In this document: positions 28,687-37,016 of the stretch, in pieces
How positions within the stretch are numbered: position 1 is the first letter of the stretch
How the letters are laid out: the number at the start of each line of letters is the position of its first letter
Assembly (NCBI RefSeq): GCF_007994075.1
Contig: NZ_VIWU01000001.1
Location: forward strand, 7,254,001 to 7,318,000
From: Pseudonocardia hierapolitana
GTDB taxonomy: Bacteria; Actinomycetota; Actinomycetes; Mycobacteriales; Pseudonocardiaceae
Direction: 5' to 3'
DNA length: 64,000 nt
Program-made: the position numbers and the translations under genes
Notes under the pieces: generated by a model
Told to the model about the DNA's origin: nothing
The model's input: the letters and a program-made list of their open reading frames with translations, nothing else
Database searches by the model: none

Positions 28687-29730
28687 ATGGTGGTCATTGG
28701 GATCGATCCGCACAAGCGGACCCACACCGCGGTCGCCGTCGACGAGGTGGGGCGCAAGCTGGGCCAGGTGACGGTCGCCTCCACCCCGGAGGGGTGGTTG
28801 CGGTTGTGGGCGTGGGCGGGCGGGTTTGGGCCGGACCGGCGGTGGGCGGTCGAGGACGGCCGCGGGGTGGCCGGGCGGCTGGTGCGCACCCTGATCGGGC
28901 ACGGCGCGAGCGTGGTGTGGGTGCCGCCCAAGCTGATGGCCCAGAGCCGGGCCAGCGCGCGCACGCGCGGCAAGTCCGACCCGATCGACGCGCTGGCCAT
29001 CGCCCGCGCCGCGCTGCGCGAGCCGGACTTGCCGGCCGCGCACCTGGATGAGGTGGCCGCTGATCTGCGGCTGCTGACCGACCGGCGCGAGCAGCTGGTC
29101 AAGTGGCGCACCCAGACGATCAACCAGCTGCGCTGGCACCTGCACGACCTGGACCCCGGCCTGGACCCCGGCGCCGGGCGGTTGAACAGTGCCCGTCAGC
29201 TGGACCGGCTGACCGCCGGGCTGGAGGCGCTGCCGGCGAGCGTGCGCCGCGACCTGGCGCTGGAGCTGGTCGGCGAGATCCGTCGGCTGCGCGAACAGAT
29301 CCGCCGGTTGGACAAGCAGCTGGGCGAGCTGGTCGTCCCGCTGGCCCCGACCCTGCTGGCCATCGTCGGGGTCAACGTGGTCACCGCCGCGAAGATCATC
29401 GGTGAGGTCGCTGGGATCTCCCGGTTCCGGTCCGCGGCCGCGTTTGCCATGCACGCCGGTGCCGCCCCGATCCCGGTCTGGAGCAGCAACCGGCCCCAGG
29501 TGCGGCTCAACCGCGGCGGCAACCGGCAACTCAACGCCTGCCTGCATCGCATCGTCATCGCCCAGCTCAGCCACAAACCCGAGGCGCGGGCCTGGCGCGA
29601 ACGCTGGACCCAGCGCCGACCCAACGCCACCGGCAAGGCGGCGCTGCGCGCCCTCAAACGCCACCTCGCCGACGTCGTCTACCACGCCCTGCTCACCGAC
29701 CACCGCCGCCAACTCCCAGCGACCGCTTGA
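28687..29730 (+). CDS. IS110-family transposase (bridge-RNA-guided recombinase)
   Basis: A 347-residue recombinase. The N-terminal RuvC-like domain has the DEDD set D7 (GIDPHK), E56 (VEDGRG), D98 and D101 (KSDPIDA); the spacings 49, 42 and 3 match those I recall for IS621. A coiled-coil linker lies at ~190-220. The C-terminal Tnp domain has LLAIVGVNVVTAAKIIGEV and VWSSNRPQVRLNRGGNRQL, where Ser266 or Ser267 should be the covalent nucleophile. ATG 28687 follows GGAAGGAAGGACACC. The stop codon overlaps a TTGACA -35 hexamer used after circularisation. The ORF looks intact, so the element may be active. Confidence 0.95.
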   Translation: MVVIGIDPHKRTHTAVAVDEVGRKLGQVTVASTPEGWLRLWAWAGGFGPDRRWAVEDGRGVAGRLVRTLIGHGASVVWVPPKLMAQSRASARTRGKSDPIDALAIARAALREPDLPAAHLDEVAADLRLLTDRREQLVKWRTQTINQLRWHLHDLDPGLDPGAGRLNSARQLDRLTAGLEALPASVRRDLALELVGEIRRLREQIRRLDKQLGELVVPLAPTLLAIVGVNVVTAAKIIGEVAGISRFRSAAAFAMHAGAAPIPVWSSNRPQVRLNRGGNRQLNACLHRIVIAQLSHKPEARAWRERWTQRRPNATGKAALRALKRHLADVVYHALLTDHRRQLPATA

Positions 29731-29732
29731 CA
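29727..29732 (+). promoter_or_regulatory. -35 half of the IS110 circle-junction promoter
   Basis: TTGACA overlaps the transposase stop. When right and left ends are joined over one CT core, 17 bp separate it from CAGGCT (28435-28440). Transcription would start near 28447, at the base of the first bridge-RNA stem-loop. Confidence 0.65.
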
Positions 29733-29741
29733 TAGAAGCTT

Positions 29742-30191
29742 CTGCGGCGTCGCTGCGCGATCGCTGCGCGACCCTTGACCCGTGAGCCTCTGCGGCCCCT
29801 CCGGGCAGCACGACGCGGGCAGGCCAGGGGCCTGCCCGGAGGGCGCGCGGCGACACCGAAGGCGGTCCGACGGCCGTGATCGAGGCTTCGGCCCGAAACG
29901 GGCGAAAACGACACGGGAACGCGCCGAACTGCCGATCATGCCGCCCGTGGCGCCGCCACAGGCGACTTCACACACCCAGTACGGACTTCACACAAGGCCG
30001 GCCTTGTGTGAAGTGGCCATTGGGTGTGTGAAGTGACTGTCGGTGGGGAGACAGGGCTCTGGTGATCGGCCCGAGGAGTGCATCAGCGTCTCCGCCGAGT
30101 CCGTGGTGTGCTGATCGGAATGATCTCCGCAGCTCACGCGCCCGTTCTCGGCCCACGCACCCCGTCAACCGGGTGCGTGGGCCGACACGGG
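29742..30191 (+). repeat. Right part of intergenic repeat copy A
   Basis: About 450 bp of non-coding sequence that aligns almost base for base with 54603-55062. Modules in order: GCGGCGTCGCTGCGCGATCG; hairpin GGGCAGGCC-AGG-GGCCTGCCC (29817-29837); a segment around AAAACGACACGGGAACGCGC; the 70-bp concentric palindrome (29965-30034); and a hairpin CCCACGCACCC/GGGTGCGTGGG near 30159-30182. No ORF is conserved between the copies, so it is not a decayed gene as far as I can see. Confidence 0.85.
29965..30034. repeat. 70-bp concentric palindrome in repeat copy A
   Basis: An inner perfect 30-bp palindrome, ACTTCACACAAGGCC joined to its complement (29985-30014), is nested in an outer inverted repeat ACTTCACACACCCA (29965-29978) and TGGGTGTGTGAAGT (30021-30034). 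Both share the centre 29999.5. The arrangement presents four ACTTCACACA boxes, two on each strand. Confidence 0.9.
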
Positions 30192-30220
30192 TTGCGCGAG
30201 CAAGGCCAGGTCGAACAGCT

Positions 30221-30451
30221 CTAGTAGCGCGGGTCCGTCGGGTGGGTGTGCGGGGGCGGGTACTCCGCCTCCCGCCGCACGACGGGCCGGGCCTGGCGGG
30301 CCAGCACGAGGCTCGCGACCAGGCCGATGAGGCCGACGACGGTCAGGATCCAGCCGATGAGCTCGAGGTCGATCCCGCCCAGGTCCACGCGTACGGCGAG
30401 GGCGAGGATCAGCCCGAGCGCGAGTAGCCCGATGCTCGTACCGATTCTCAT
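30221..30451 (-). CDS. Small two-span membrane protein, DUF6458-like
   Basis: A 76-residue protein with two hydrophobic helices (IGTSIGLLALGLILALAV and LIGWILTVVGLIGLVASLVLA) joined by an acidic turn, and a polar tail ending HPTDPRY. This matches a family of short actinobacterial membrane proteins of unknown function. It is divergent from the aminopeptidase gene. Its stop lies about 30 bp beyond the end of repeat copy A. Confidence 0.75.
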   Translation of the reverse strand: MRIGTSIGLLALGLILALAVRVDLGGIDLELIGWILTVVGLIGLVASLVLARQARPVVRREAEYPPPHTHPTDPRY

Positions 30452-30499
30452 ACTCCCGACTACCCCGCTTGCACCCTTGTGGACACATAGGGTGAAGAC

Positions 30500-31582
30500 A
30501 TGTCCTGCTCCGCCCGGCGGGCGGCCCTGCGCGCGCTGCTGCACGGCGCGGGAGTCGACGCCCTGCTCGTCACCGATCTGGTCAACGTCCGCTACCTGAC
30601 CGGCTTCACCGGGTCGAACGCGGCACTGCTGGTGCACGCGGGCGGTGACGGTGCGAGCCGCTTCTGCACCGACGGCCGGTACCGCACGCAGGCGGCGGCC
30701 GAGGTGCCCGATCTGGAGACGGTGATCGAACGCGCCTGCGCGGTCGAGCTGGCGAAGCAGGCGGCGGCGCTGGGCGTCGAACGGCTGGGATTCGAGTCGG
30801 ACACGGTCTCGGTCGACGCGCACGACGCGCTGACGGAGGCCGCGGGCATTCCGCTGGTCCGCGCTCCCGGCCTCGTCCAGCGGCTGCGGGCGGTGAAGGA
30901 CGCAGGCGAGGTGGAGGCGCTGCGTCGCGCCTGCGCGGTGGGCGACGCCGCCCTCGCCGAGCTGCTCGAGGCGGGCGGGCTGCGGCCCGGGCGCACCGAG
31001 CGGGAGGTCGCGCTCGACCTGGAGAACCGGATGCGCGCCCACGGCGCGAGCGCGCCCGCGTTCGAGACGATCCTCGCCGCGGGACCGCACTCGGCCGTGC
31101 CGCACCACCGGCCCACGGACACGGTGCTGCAGCGGGGTGATCTGGTGAAGCTCGACTTCGGCGCGCTCGTCGACGGCTACCACTCCGACATGACCCGGAC
31201 CGTCGTGCTCGGCAGCGCGGCCGACTGGCAGCGCGAGCTGCATGCGCTCGTCGCGGAGGCGCAGGCGGCCGGGCGCGCCGCGCTCGCCCCCGGTGCGGAG
31301 GTCGTGGCGGTCGACGCCGCCGCCCGCGGGGTGGTCGAGCGGGCCGGGCGCGGTGAGGAGTTCGTGCACGGCTTGGGCCACGGGGTCGGGCTGCAGATCC
31401 ACGAGGCGCCGTACGTGGGCCAGACCGGGACCGGCGCCCTCTCCGCAGGGATGGTGGTGACCGTGGAACCGGGCGTCTACGTCGCCGGCGCGGGTGGCGT
31501 GCGCATCGAGGACACGGTCGTGGTGCGCGACTCGGGCCCCGAGCTCCTCACCCACACCACGCGCGAGCTGCTCGAAGTCTGA
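30500..31582 (+). CDS. pepQ: Xaa-Pro aminopeptidase, M24B family
   Basis: A 360-residue cytosolic metalloprotease that removes N-terminal residues before proline. An N-terminal creatinase-like domain (TDLVNVRYLTGFTGSNAALL) precedes the pita-bread catalytic domain. Its metal ligands are in KLDFGALVDGYHSDMTR (two Asp), VHGLGHGVGLQIHE (His), VTVEPGVY and VRIEDTVV (Glu). TAGGGT (30488-30493) lies 6 nt before the ATG, so a leaderless transcript is likely. The gene upstream of efp is conserved in actinobacteria. Confidence 0.93.
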   Translation: MSCSARRAALRALLHGAGVDALLVTDLVNVRYLTGFTGSNAALLVHAGGDGASRFCTDGRYRTQAAAEVPDLETVIERACAVELAKQAAALGVERLGFESDTVSVDAHDALTEAAGIPLVRAPGLVQRLRAVKDAGEVEALRRACAVGDAALAELLEAGGLRPGRTEREVALDLENRMRAHGASAPAFETILAAGPHSAVPHHRPTDTVLQRGDLVKLDFGALVDGYHSDMTRTVVLGSAADWQRELHALVAEAQAAGRAALAPGAEVVAVDAAARGVVERAGRGEEFVHGLGHGVGLQIHEAPYVGQTGTGALSAGMVVTVEPGVYVAGAGGVRIEDTVVVRDSGPELLTHTTRELLEV

Positions 31583-31705
31583 CGGGTATCCTGGACCGCG
31601 GACGACGGCGCCGCTGCAGCGCGCCGCTTCATGGAGCAACCCCGGCGCGCGACAGCACCCGCGAATCCTGCGCGCCCCGCGACAGACGCAAGGAGTCAGG
31701 CGCAC

Positions 31706-32269
31706 GTGGCCACGACGAACGACCTCAAGAACGGTCTGGTGCTCAACCTGGACGGCCAGTTGTGGTCGGTCACGGCGTTCCAGCACGTGAAGCCCGGCAA
31801 GGGCGGCGCCTTCGTGCGCACCACGCTGAAGAACGTGCTCACCGGCAAGGTCGTCGACAAGACCTTCAACGCCGGCACCAAGGTCGACACCGCCACCGTC
31901 GACCGGCGGGACATGACCTTCCTCTACCGCGACGGCGCCGACTTCGTGTTCATGGACGGCGACACCTACGACCAGATCCCGATCCCGGAGACGGTGGTCG
32001 GCGACTCCGCCAACTACATGCTCGAGAACCAGAGCGCGATGGTGGCCCTCCACGAGGGCACCCCGCTGTACGTCGAGCTGCCCACGTCGGTGGAGCTGGT
32101 GATCTCCCACACCGACCCGGGCCTGCAGGGCGACCGATCCACCGGTGGCACCAAGCCCGCCACGCTGGAGACCGGCGCCGAGATCCAGGTGCCGCTCTTC
32201 GTCACCACCGGCGAGAAGGTCAAGGTGGACACCCGCGACGGGCGCTACCTCGGCCGCGTATCCGGCTGA
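31706..32269 (+). CDS. efp: Elongation factor P
   Basis: A 187-residue three-beta-barrel factor that relieves ribosome stalling at polyproline. The lysine at the tip of domain I is in [12 protein letters not shown]. Domains II and III run through [11 protein letters not shown] and [19 protein letters not shown] 31706 follows AAGGAGTCAGGCGCAC. Polyproline-rich proteins such as MltG in this window would be clients. nusB follows with a 1-bp overlap. Confidence 0.97.
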   Translation: MATTNDLKNGLVLNLDGQLWSVTAFQHVKPGKGGAFVRTTLKNVLTGKVVDKTFNAGTKVDTATVDRRDMTFLYRDGADFVFMDGDTYDQIPIPETVVGDSANYMLENQSAMVALHEGTPLYVELPTSVELVISHTDPGLQGDRSTGGTKPATLETGAEIQVPLFVTTGEKVKVDTRDGRYLGRVSG

Positions 32270-32703
32270 TGCCCGAGCGGCTGCAACGGGCGCGCACGAG
32301 GGCACGGAAGCGGGCCCTCGACATCCTCTTCGAGTCCGAAGCCAGGGGCGATGACGCCCTGGCCGTCCTCGCGCACCGCCGCGAGACCGACGACGCCCCG
32401 CCGGTGTCGGACTACGCCGCGATGCTCGTCGAGGGCGTGGTGGCCCACCGCGAGCGCATCGACCAGCTCCTCGCCGAGCACGCCGAGGGCTGGACGGTCG
32501 CGCGGATGCCGGCGGTCGACCGCACCCTGCTGCGGATCGGCGTGTTCGAGCTGCTCTGGGTCGACGAGATCGACGACCCGGTGGCGATCACCGAGGCCGT
32601 GGAGCTGGCGCGGGCCCTGTCCACCGACGACAGCCCGCGCTTCCTCAACGGCGTGCTCGGCCGCATCGCCGACATCGCCGAGCACCTGCGCGCCACCCGT
32701 TAG
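32269..32703 (+). CDS. nusB: Transcription antitermination protein NusB
   Basis: A 144-residue all-helical factor that with NusE binds boxA RNA in rRNA transcripts. The typical start ARKRALDILFESEARG is present, and the signature end VELARALSTDDSPRFLNGVLGRI is intact. The ATG shares one base with the efp stop. The stop overlaps the convergent UbiA gene by 4 bp. Confidence 0.96.
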   Translation: MPERLQRARTRARKRALDILFESEARGDDALAVLAHRRETDDAPPVSDYAAMLVEGVVAHRERIDQLLAEHAEGWTVARMPAVDRTLLRIGVFELLWVDEIDDPVAITEAVELARALSTDDSPRFLNGVLGRIADIAEHLRATR

Positions 32704-33719
32704 AGCACCGCTCCGACCGCCAGGCCGAGCACCAGCAGCGCGCCGGCCTGGCGCACGTGCACCCAGGCGAGCGCCGCGTACCACAGCGGCCAGACCGGGA
32801 AGCCGGGCGGCGGCCCGTCCGGGGGCGGGCGGCGGAACCGGGGCCACACCTTCGCCAGCCGCGGCAGAGCGAGCACCACGGCGAGCGCCGGCCACGGCAT
32901 GGCCCCCACCAGCACGCACAGGACCACCAGAACGTAGAAGGCTGCCATCATCCCGAGCGTCACCGCGCGGGCGCGGCGCTCGCCGAGGATCACCGGCAGC
33001 GTCCTGATCCCCAGCGGCGCGTCGAACGGGATCTTGTCGATGTGCTTGCCCATCAGCACCGTGGTGCACAGCAGTCCGTAGGGCAGCGACGCGAGCAGCA
33101 CGGGCCAGCCGATCGATCCCGTCGCCGCGTAGAAGGTGCCGCCGACCATGAGCGGGCCCCACACCAGGAGCACGTCCGGTTCGCCGAGACCGCGCTTCTT
33201 CAGCCGCAGCGGCGGCGCGGTGTAGGCCACGCTCAGCACGAGCCCGGCCAGCGCGAACGCCACCACCGGCCAGCCCCGCGCGAACGCCAGCACCACGAGG
33301 ATCACCAGGTCGGCGAGGTTGACCAGCACGATCGCGGTGATCAGCGTGCGCCGCGACACGAGGCCGGAGAGCACGGGGTGCGGCGCGTACAGGGCGCGGG
33401 GGTAGCTCGCCGTGTCGCTGCCGGCCTGCGTGTCGTACAGGTCGTTCATCAGGTTGTTCGCGACGTGCGCGAGCACGATCCCGACGACGGCGAGCGCGAG
33501 CCAGCGTCCGTCGAACGCCGGCCCCGGTTCGCCGACGGCGAGCAGCGCCGCCACCAGCCCCGAGACCAGGGTCATCGGCAGTACGGCTGCGCGCGTGACC
33601 ACGATCCAGCGGGTGATCACATCCACGCGGCCGTCCGGCGGCGGATTGGTGGTGCGCAGCGCGTAGGCCCAGGAGGACAGCCGCGACCGCTCCTGCGGGC
33701 CGGTGGTGGCCTCGCTCAC
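32700..33719 (-). CDS. UbiA-family prenyltransferase
   Basis: A 339-residue membrane enzyme with about eight or nine hydrophobic helices. The first prenyl-diphosphate motif is NNLMNDLYDTQAGSD (NDxxDxxxD), and the second acidic region is DKIPFDAPLGIRTLP. Family members attach isoprenoid chains to aromatic acceptors in quinone or other pathways. Menaquinone MenA is one option, but the acceptor cannot be told from sequence. The GTG at 33719 is preceded by TACGCT 6 nt upstream on its strand, again suggesting leaderless expression. Confidence 0.85.
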   Translation of the reverse strand: MSEATTGPQERSRLSSWAYALRTTNPPPDGRVDVITRWIVVTRAAVLPMTLVSGLVAALLAVGEPGPAFDGRWLALAVVGIVLAHVANNLMNDLYDTQAGSDTASYPRALYAPHPVLSGLVSRRTLITAIVLVNLADLVILVVLAFARGWPVVAFALAGLVLSVAYTAPPLRLKKRGLGEPDVLLVWGPLMVGGTFYAATGSIGWPVLLASLPYGLLCTTVLMGKHIDKIPFDAPLGIRTLPVILGERRARAVTLGMMAAFYVLVVLCVLVGAMPWPALAVVLALPRLAKVWPRFRRPPPDGPPPGFPVWPLWYAALAWVHVRQAGALLVLGLAVGAVL

Positions 33720-33853
33720 CCGGGGAGCGTACGTCGGTCGACCGCCCGGTGGGGGATCGCGCGGCCACCTACCGGTCGAAGTCCGGCCCGGGCTGTCCCG
33801 GCCGAACAGCCGTGTGACCGGGCGAGCGGACCGGCCGGGAGCGGCGCACCCGA

Positions 33854-34372
33854 TTACCGGATGAACTGGTCGACGAAGCCTGCACCGAGCCCGACCTTCT
33901 CGTAGTGCTCGCGGCACAGGTCGATGTAGTCGAAGACGTCGAACGTGCCGTCCGGCTTGCCGTCCTCGTCGAGCCAGATGAGCGGGCCGGTCACGTTGAA
34001 GGTGATGCGGGTCGGCTCCGCGGACTCGTAGGTGACGAGCGTGTGGCCCTCGCCGGGGGCCTCGTAGACGAAGTCGCCCGCGGTGGCGACCCAGTCGTGC
34101 TCCAGATAGCCCCACCTGCCCGAGATCGTGTACGCGAACACCTGGTGCGGGTGGTAGTGCCGGTTCACCAGGCCCGCGCCGCGCGCCATGAGCACGTCGC
34201 ACCAGCGGTTCTGGCTGGTCGAGATGAACAGCGGCCGCGAGCCGACCGTCTCCGACAGCGGGATGTAGTAGCGGTCGTCGTCGATGGGGCCGTCGGAGAC
34301 GTGCAGGTCGGGCAGGGCGCCCGGCCGGAAGACGTTGTCGATCGGCTTGATCTCGCGCCAGAACTCGGTCAT
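33854..34372 (-). CDS. Cupin protein similar to 2,4'-dihydroxyacetophenone dioxygenase
   Basis: A 172-residue single-domain cupin. Metal-ligand candidates are in NRHYHPHQVFAYTISG and further on GEGHTLV. The overall pattern resembles small non-heme iron dioxygenases of the 2,4'-dihydroxyacetophenone dioxygenase type, which cleave a C-C bond beside an aromatic ketone. The ATG overlaps the stop of the AraC gene (ATGA), so the two are coupled. Divergent to it is a Liv-type import and dehydrogenase operon, which suits a catabolic role. Substrate is inferred only. Confidence 0.65.
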   Translation of the reverse strand: MTEFWREIKPIDNVFRPGALPDLHVSDGPIDDDRYYIPLSETVGSRPLFISTSQNRWCDVLMARGAGLVNRHYHPHQVFAYTISGRWGYLEHDWVATAGDFVYEAPGEGHTLVTYESAEPTRITFNVTGPLIWLDEDGKPDGTFDVFDYIDLCREHYEKVGLGAGFVDQFIR

Positions 34373-35424
34373 GGCGGCCACGATCCGCCGGCGGGACGGT
34401 TCGGGCCTTTCCCAGCGTGCACGGTGCCCGATCCTGCGCGCACTGCGCGCGGGCCCGACCGCGCGTGCACCCCGGAACCGGTGCCGAGCGCGTGGGCCCG
34501 CCACTCCCGGGGCGGGCAGCCGTAGGCGGCCCGGAACACCCGGCTGAAGTGGTCGGGGTTCGTCATCCCCCACGCGCTGCAGATCGACTCGATCGTGTGC
34601 CCGGCGAGCGTCGGGTCGCCCAGGTCGCGCCTGCAGCGCTCCAGCCGCCGCTGCTGCACGAACCGCGACACCGAGGCTCCCTCGCGCTGGAAGAGCTTGT
34701 GCACGTAGCGCACCGAGATGAAGTGCGCGCCCGCGATCTGCTCCGGTCCGAGGCCCGGATCGGCCAGGTGCTGCTCGATGTAGTCGTGGATGCGGCGCAG
34801 CAGCAGCGCCGTCGGGTCGCTCGGCACCGCGGGCCGCCCGCTGCTGAACAGGGACCGCAGCAGGCCGACCATGCTGTCGGTCAGCGCGTCCGACTCGGCG
34901 ATGGACCCCTCGTCGAGCCCGTCGAGGAGCCCGGTGAGGAACGGCCCGACCCGCGCCGCCAGCCCGGAGTCGCCCGCGATGCGCATGGCCGTGCGCGCCC
35001 TGATGTGGTCGGCGTGCGGGCCGAGCAGGTACTTCGGGAAGTTGAAGACGATCAACTCGAAGGGCTCGTCGATGTCGATCGTGTAGGGCCGCGAGGTGTC
35101 CTGGGTGGTCAGGTCGCCGGGTACGAGCGCGCTCGCCCGGTCCTGCTGGCTGACGCGGCAGTTCCCGCGGCGGACGAGGTGCAGCTGCAGCTCCTCCGGA
35201 TCGCCCTGGCGGATGCCGCGGGGCGTGCGGATGCAGGTGTTCGGGTCCCCGGTCACCCGGAACGCCTGGATCGGCCCGAGCCGGTGCCCGAGCACCCGGC
35301 CGAAGAAGGGCGCGGCCAGCGATCGCTCGATCTGGAGCGGGAAGAAGATCTTCGACGCGGCTTCGTGCCAGCACTCGAACCGTTCGCCGGGCGGGACGCT
35401 GCGCGTGTCGACAAGAACGGCCAT
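34369..35424 (-). CDS. AraC-family transcriptional regulator
   Basis: A 351-residue regulator. An N-terminal AraC-binding-like beta domain (FECWHEAASKIFFPLQIE, then ELQLHLVRRGNCRV) precedes a C-terminal double HTH (RIHDYIEQHLADPGLGPEQIAGAH, FISVRYVHKLFQREG, HTIESICSAWGMTNPDHFSR). The C-terminus has a ~35-residue Arg/Gly-rich extension. ATG 35424 is chosen at the start of the ligand domain, with GAGGAGG upstream. It is translationally coupled to the cupin and divergent from the transport operon, so it probably controls both. Confidence 0.9.
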   Translation of the reverse strand: MAVLVDTRSVPPGERFECWHEAASKIFFPLQIERSLAAPFFGRVLGHRLGPIQAFRVTGDPNTCIRTPRGIRQGDPEELQLHLVRRGNCRVSQQDRASALVPGDLTTQDTSRPYTIDIDEPFELIVFNFPKYLLGPHADHIRARTAMRIAGDSGLAARVGPFLTGLLDGLDEGSIAESDALTDSMVGLLRSLFSSGRPAVPSDPTALLLRRIHDYIEQHLADPGLGPEQIAGAHFISVRYVHKLFQREGASVSRFVQQRRLERCRRDLGDPTLAGHTIESICSAWGMTNPDHFSRVFRAAYGCPPREWRAHALGTGSGVHARSGPRAVRAGSGTVHAGKGPNRPAGGSWPP

Positions 35425-35531
35425 CGTCGATCCGCCTCCTCGCGGTCGTCCAGGGCAATCACAGACGGGGGCCCTTCGCGGTGTCAAGGCGATGCCGTGT
35501 CGTGGAAACATCATCAAAGTGTGACGCCGGG

Positions 35532-35565
35532 TGAGCGGATGTCGCTCAGCGCGATCGGCATCCGC
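35532..35565. promoter_or_regulatory. Candidate operator between AraC gene and transport operon
   Basis: TGAGCG-GATGT-CGCTCA is a perfect 17-bp dyad (35532-35548). An overlapping wider inverted repeat pairs GCGGATG (35535-35541) with CATCCGC (35559-35565). Both lie in the 260-bp divergent region. A further TAGCGT at 35638-35643 could be the -10 of the operon. Confidence 0.4.
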
Positions 35566-35684
35566 GCAGGTGTGCACTGCTCCCGCGGTCCCGCGCACAA
35601 GTCCTCGCGGCCGCACACCGTGCTTCCCCCGCGTCATTAGCGTCCCGCCGCACCCGATCGCGACGCAGACCGAAAGGCGGGGCC

Positions 35685-37016
35685 ATGGCCGTTCCCCCGA
35701 GTGCTGCCGGGTTCGGCAGGCGCGACTTCCTGCGAGGTGCGGCCGCCGCGGGCGCCGTGGCCTCGACGTCCGGCCTGCTCGCAGCGTGCGGCGGCCTCGC
35801 GGGCTCGGAAGCGTCGGGCGGCAGCGGCGGTACGACGATCCGGATCGCCCACATCACCCCGCAGACCGGCCCCCTGGCGGGTTTCACCGCGCCGGACGGC
35901 TACCTGCTGGACCTCGTCCGCGCCGCTTACGGCGAGGGCGTGCAGGTCGGGGGCACGACCTACCAGCTGGAGATCATCACGAAGGACGCCGCGTCGGATT
36001 CGAGCCGGGCGGCGGAGGCGGCCCGCGAGGCGATCCTGCACGACCAGGTGGACCTCATCCTCACCGGCGTCACGCCGACCGTCGCCAACCCCGTCTCCGA
36101 CCAGGCAGAGGCCTCGGGCATACCGTGCATCGCCTCGCTGGTGCCGTGGGAGAGCTGGTTCACCGGCCGGGGTGGCGACCCTTCCACGGGGTTCCGGTAC
36201 ACGGTCTGCTTCTTCACGGGCGCGAGCGGGGAGATCCGGGCGGTCCCCCCGGTGTGGCAGCGGCTCGACTCCAACCACGTGATCGGGGCGCTCTGGCCCA
36301 ACAACGTCGACGGTGACACGTTCCGCGCCGCGTTCACGCCTGCGATCGAGCAGATCGGGTTCCGGCTGTCCGATCCCGGCCCGTACGCCGAGCCGGCGAG
36401 CGACTACAGCGCGCAGATCGGCCGGTTCCGGGCCGACGACGTGCAGATCCTCACCGGCGTGCCCGCCCCGCCGGACTTCGCGACCTTCTGGCGCCAGTGC
36501 CGGCAGAACGGGTTCGTGCCGCCCTACGCCTACGTGCACAAGGCGATCCTGTTCCCGGCGGCGGTCGAGGCGCTCGGTGACCTCGGCGAGAATCTGATGA
36601 CGAGCGCCTGGTGGACGCCCGACCTCCCCTACACCTCGTCCCTCGACGGGACGACCGCGAAGGCGCTCGCCGAGGGGTACCAGCAGCGCAGCGGCCAACA
36701 GTGGATGCAGCCGATGGGGTTCACCTACGCGCTCTTCGAGGTGGCGATGGCCGGGATCAAGGCGGCCGCCGACCCGAAGGACCGCGAGGCGCTCGCAGGC
36801 GCGCTGCGGACGCTGCGGACCGAGACGATCGTGGGCCCGCTCGACTTCGGCGCCGGGCCGGCCCCGAACGTCGCGTTCACGCCCGTGTTCCCCACCCAGT
36901 GGCAGCGCGGCACCGGGCCGTACCCGTACGAGCTGGTGATCGTGGACAACACGCTCGCCCCGGACGTCGCGATCACCGGGGACGTGAAGCCGCTCCCGGG
37001 ATCCGGAGCCGCATGA
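35685..37016 (+). CDS. Branched-chain-amino-acid-type ABC substrate-binding lipoprotein
   Basis: A 443-residue periplasmic-binding-fold protein of the Liv/HAAT class. The signal has a twin-arginine motif (GRRDFLR, R12-R13) followed by a lipobox LLAAC at Cys35, so it appears to be a Tat-exported lipoprotein. The binding core starts IRIAHITPQTGPLAGF. HAAT proteins of this type bind amino acids, amides or aromatic acids; given the nearby cupin and dehydrogenases, an aromatic or ketone substrate is as likely as an amino acid. First gene of a seven-gene operon. Confidence 0.88.
   Translation: MAVPPSAAGFGRRDFLRGAAAAGAVASTSGLLAACGGLAGSEASGGSGGTTIRIAHITPQTGPLAGFTAPDGYLLDLVRAAYGEGVQVGGTTYQLEIITKDAASDSSRAAEAAREAILHDQVDLILTGVTPTVANPVSDQAEASGIPCIASLVPWESWFTGRGGDPSTGFRYTVCFFTGASGEIRAVPPVWQRLDSNHVIGALWPNNVDGDTFRAAFTPAIEQIGFRLSDPGPYAEPASDYSAQIGRFRADDVQILTGVPAPPDFATFWRQCRQNGFVPPYAYVHKAILFPAAVEALGDLGENLMTSAWWTPDLPYTSSLDGTTAKALAEGYQQRSGQQWMQPMGFTYALFEVAMAGIKAAADPKDREALAGALRTLRTETIVGPLDFGAGPAPNVAFTPVFPTQWQRGTGPYPYELVIVDNTLAPDVAITGDVKPLPGSGAA

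Larger units (their letters stand above)
28427..29743 (+). mobile_element. IS110-family insertion sequence with bridge RNA
   Basis: The element is ~1.3 kb, defined by comparing the interrupted repeat copy A with intact copy B. Flanks read CTCAAGGGCGC-CT at the left and CT-GCGGCGTCGC at the right; copy B has both joined over a single CT. The CT dinucleotide at each end is the core used by IS110 recombinases, and there is no other target duplication. The left end is 258 nt of non-coding DNA, the transposase follows, and the right end is only 11 nt plus core. That is the IS110-group (not IS1111-group) layout. Confidence 0.9.

Noticed and set aside
28325-30191. A composite transposon or prophage
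   Set aside because: Only one IS110 transposase is present; flanking sequence is explained by the interrupted repeat, and no phage gene is seen.
29742-30191. Decayed protein gene in the repeat
   Set aside because: No frame is shared between copies A and B, and palindromic modules dominate.
32245-33768. A 507-codon minus-strand frame over nusB and ubiA
   Set aside because: Frame shadow; the real UbiA frame starts at 33719 and has intact NDxxD motifs.
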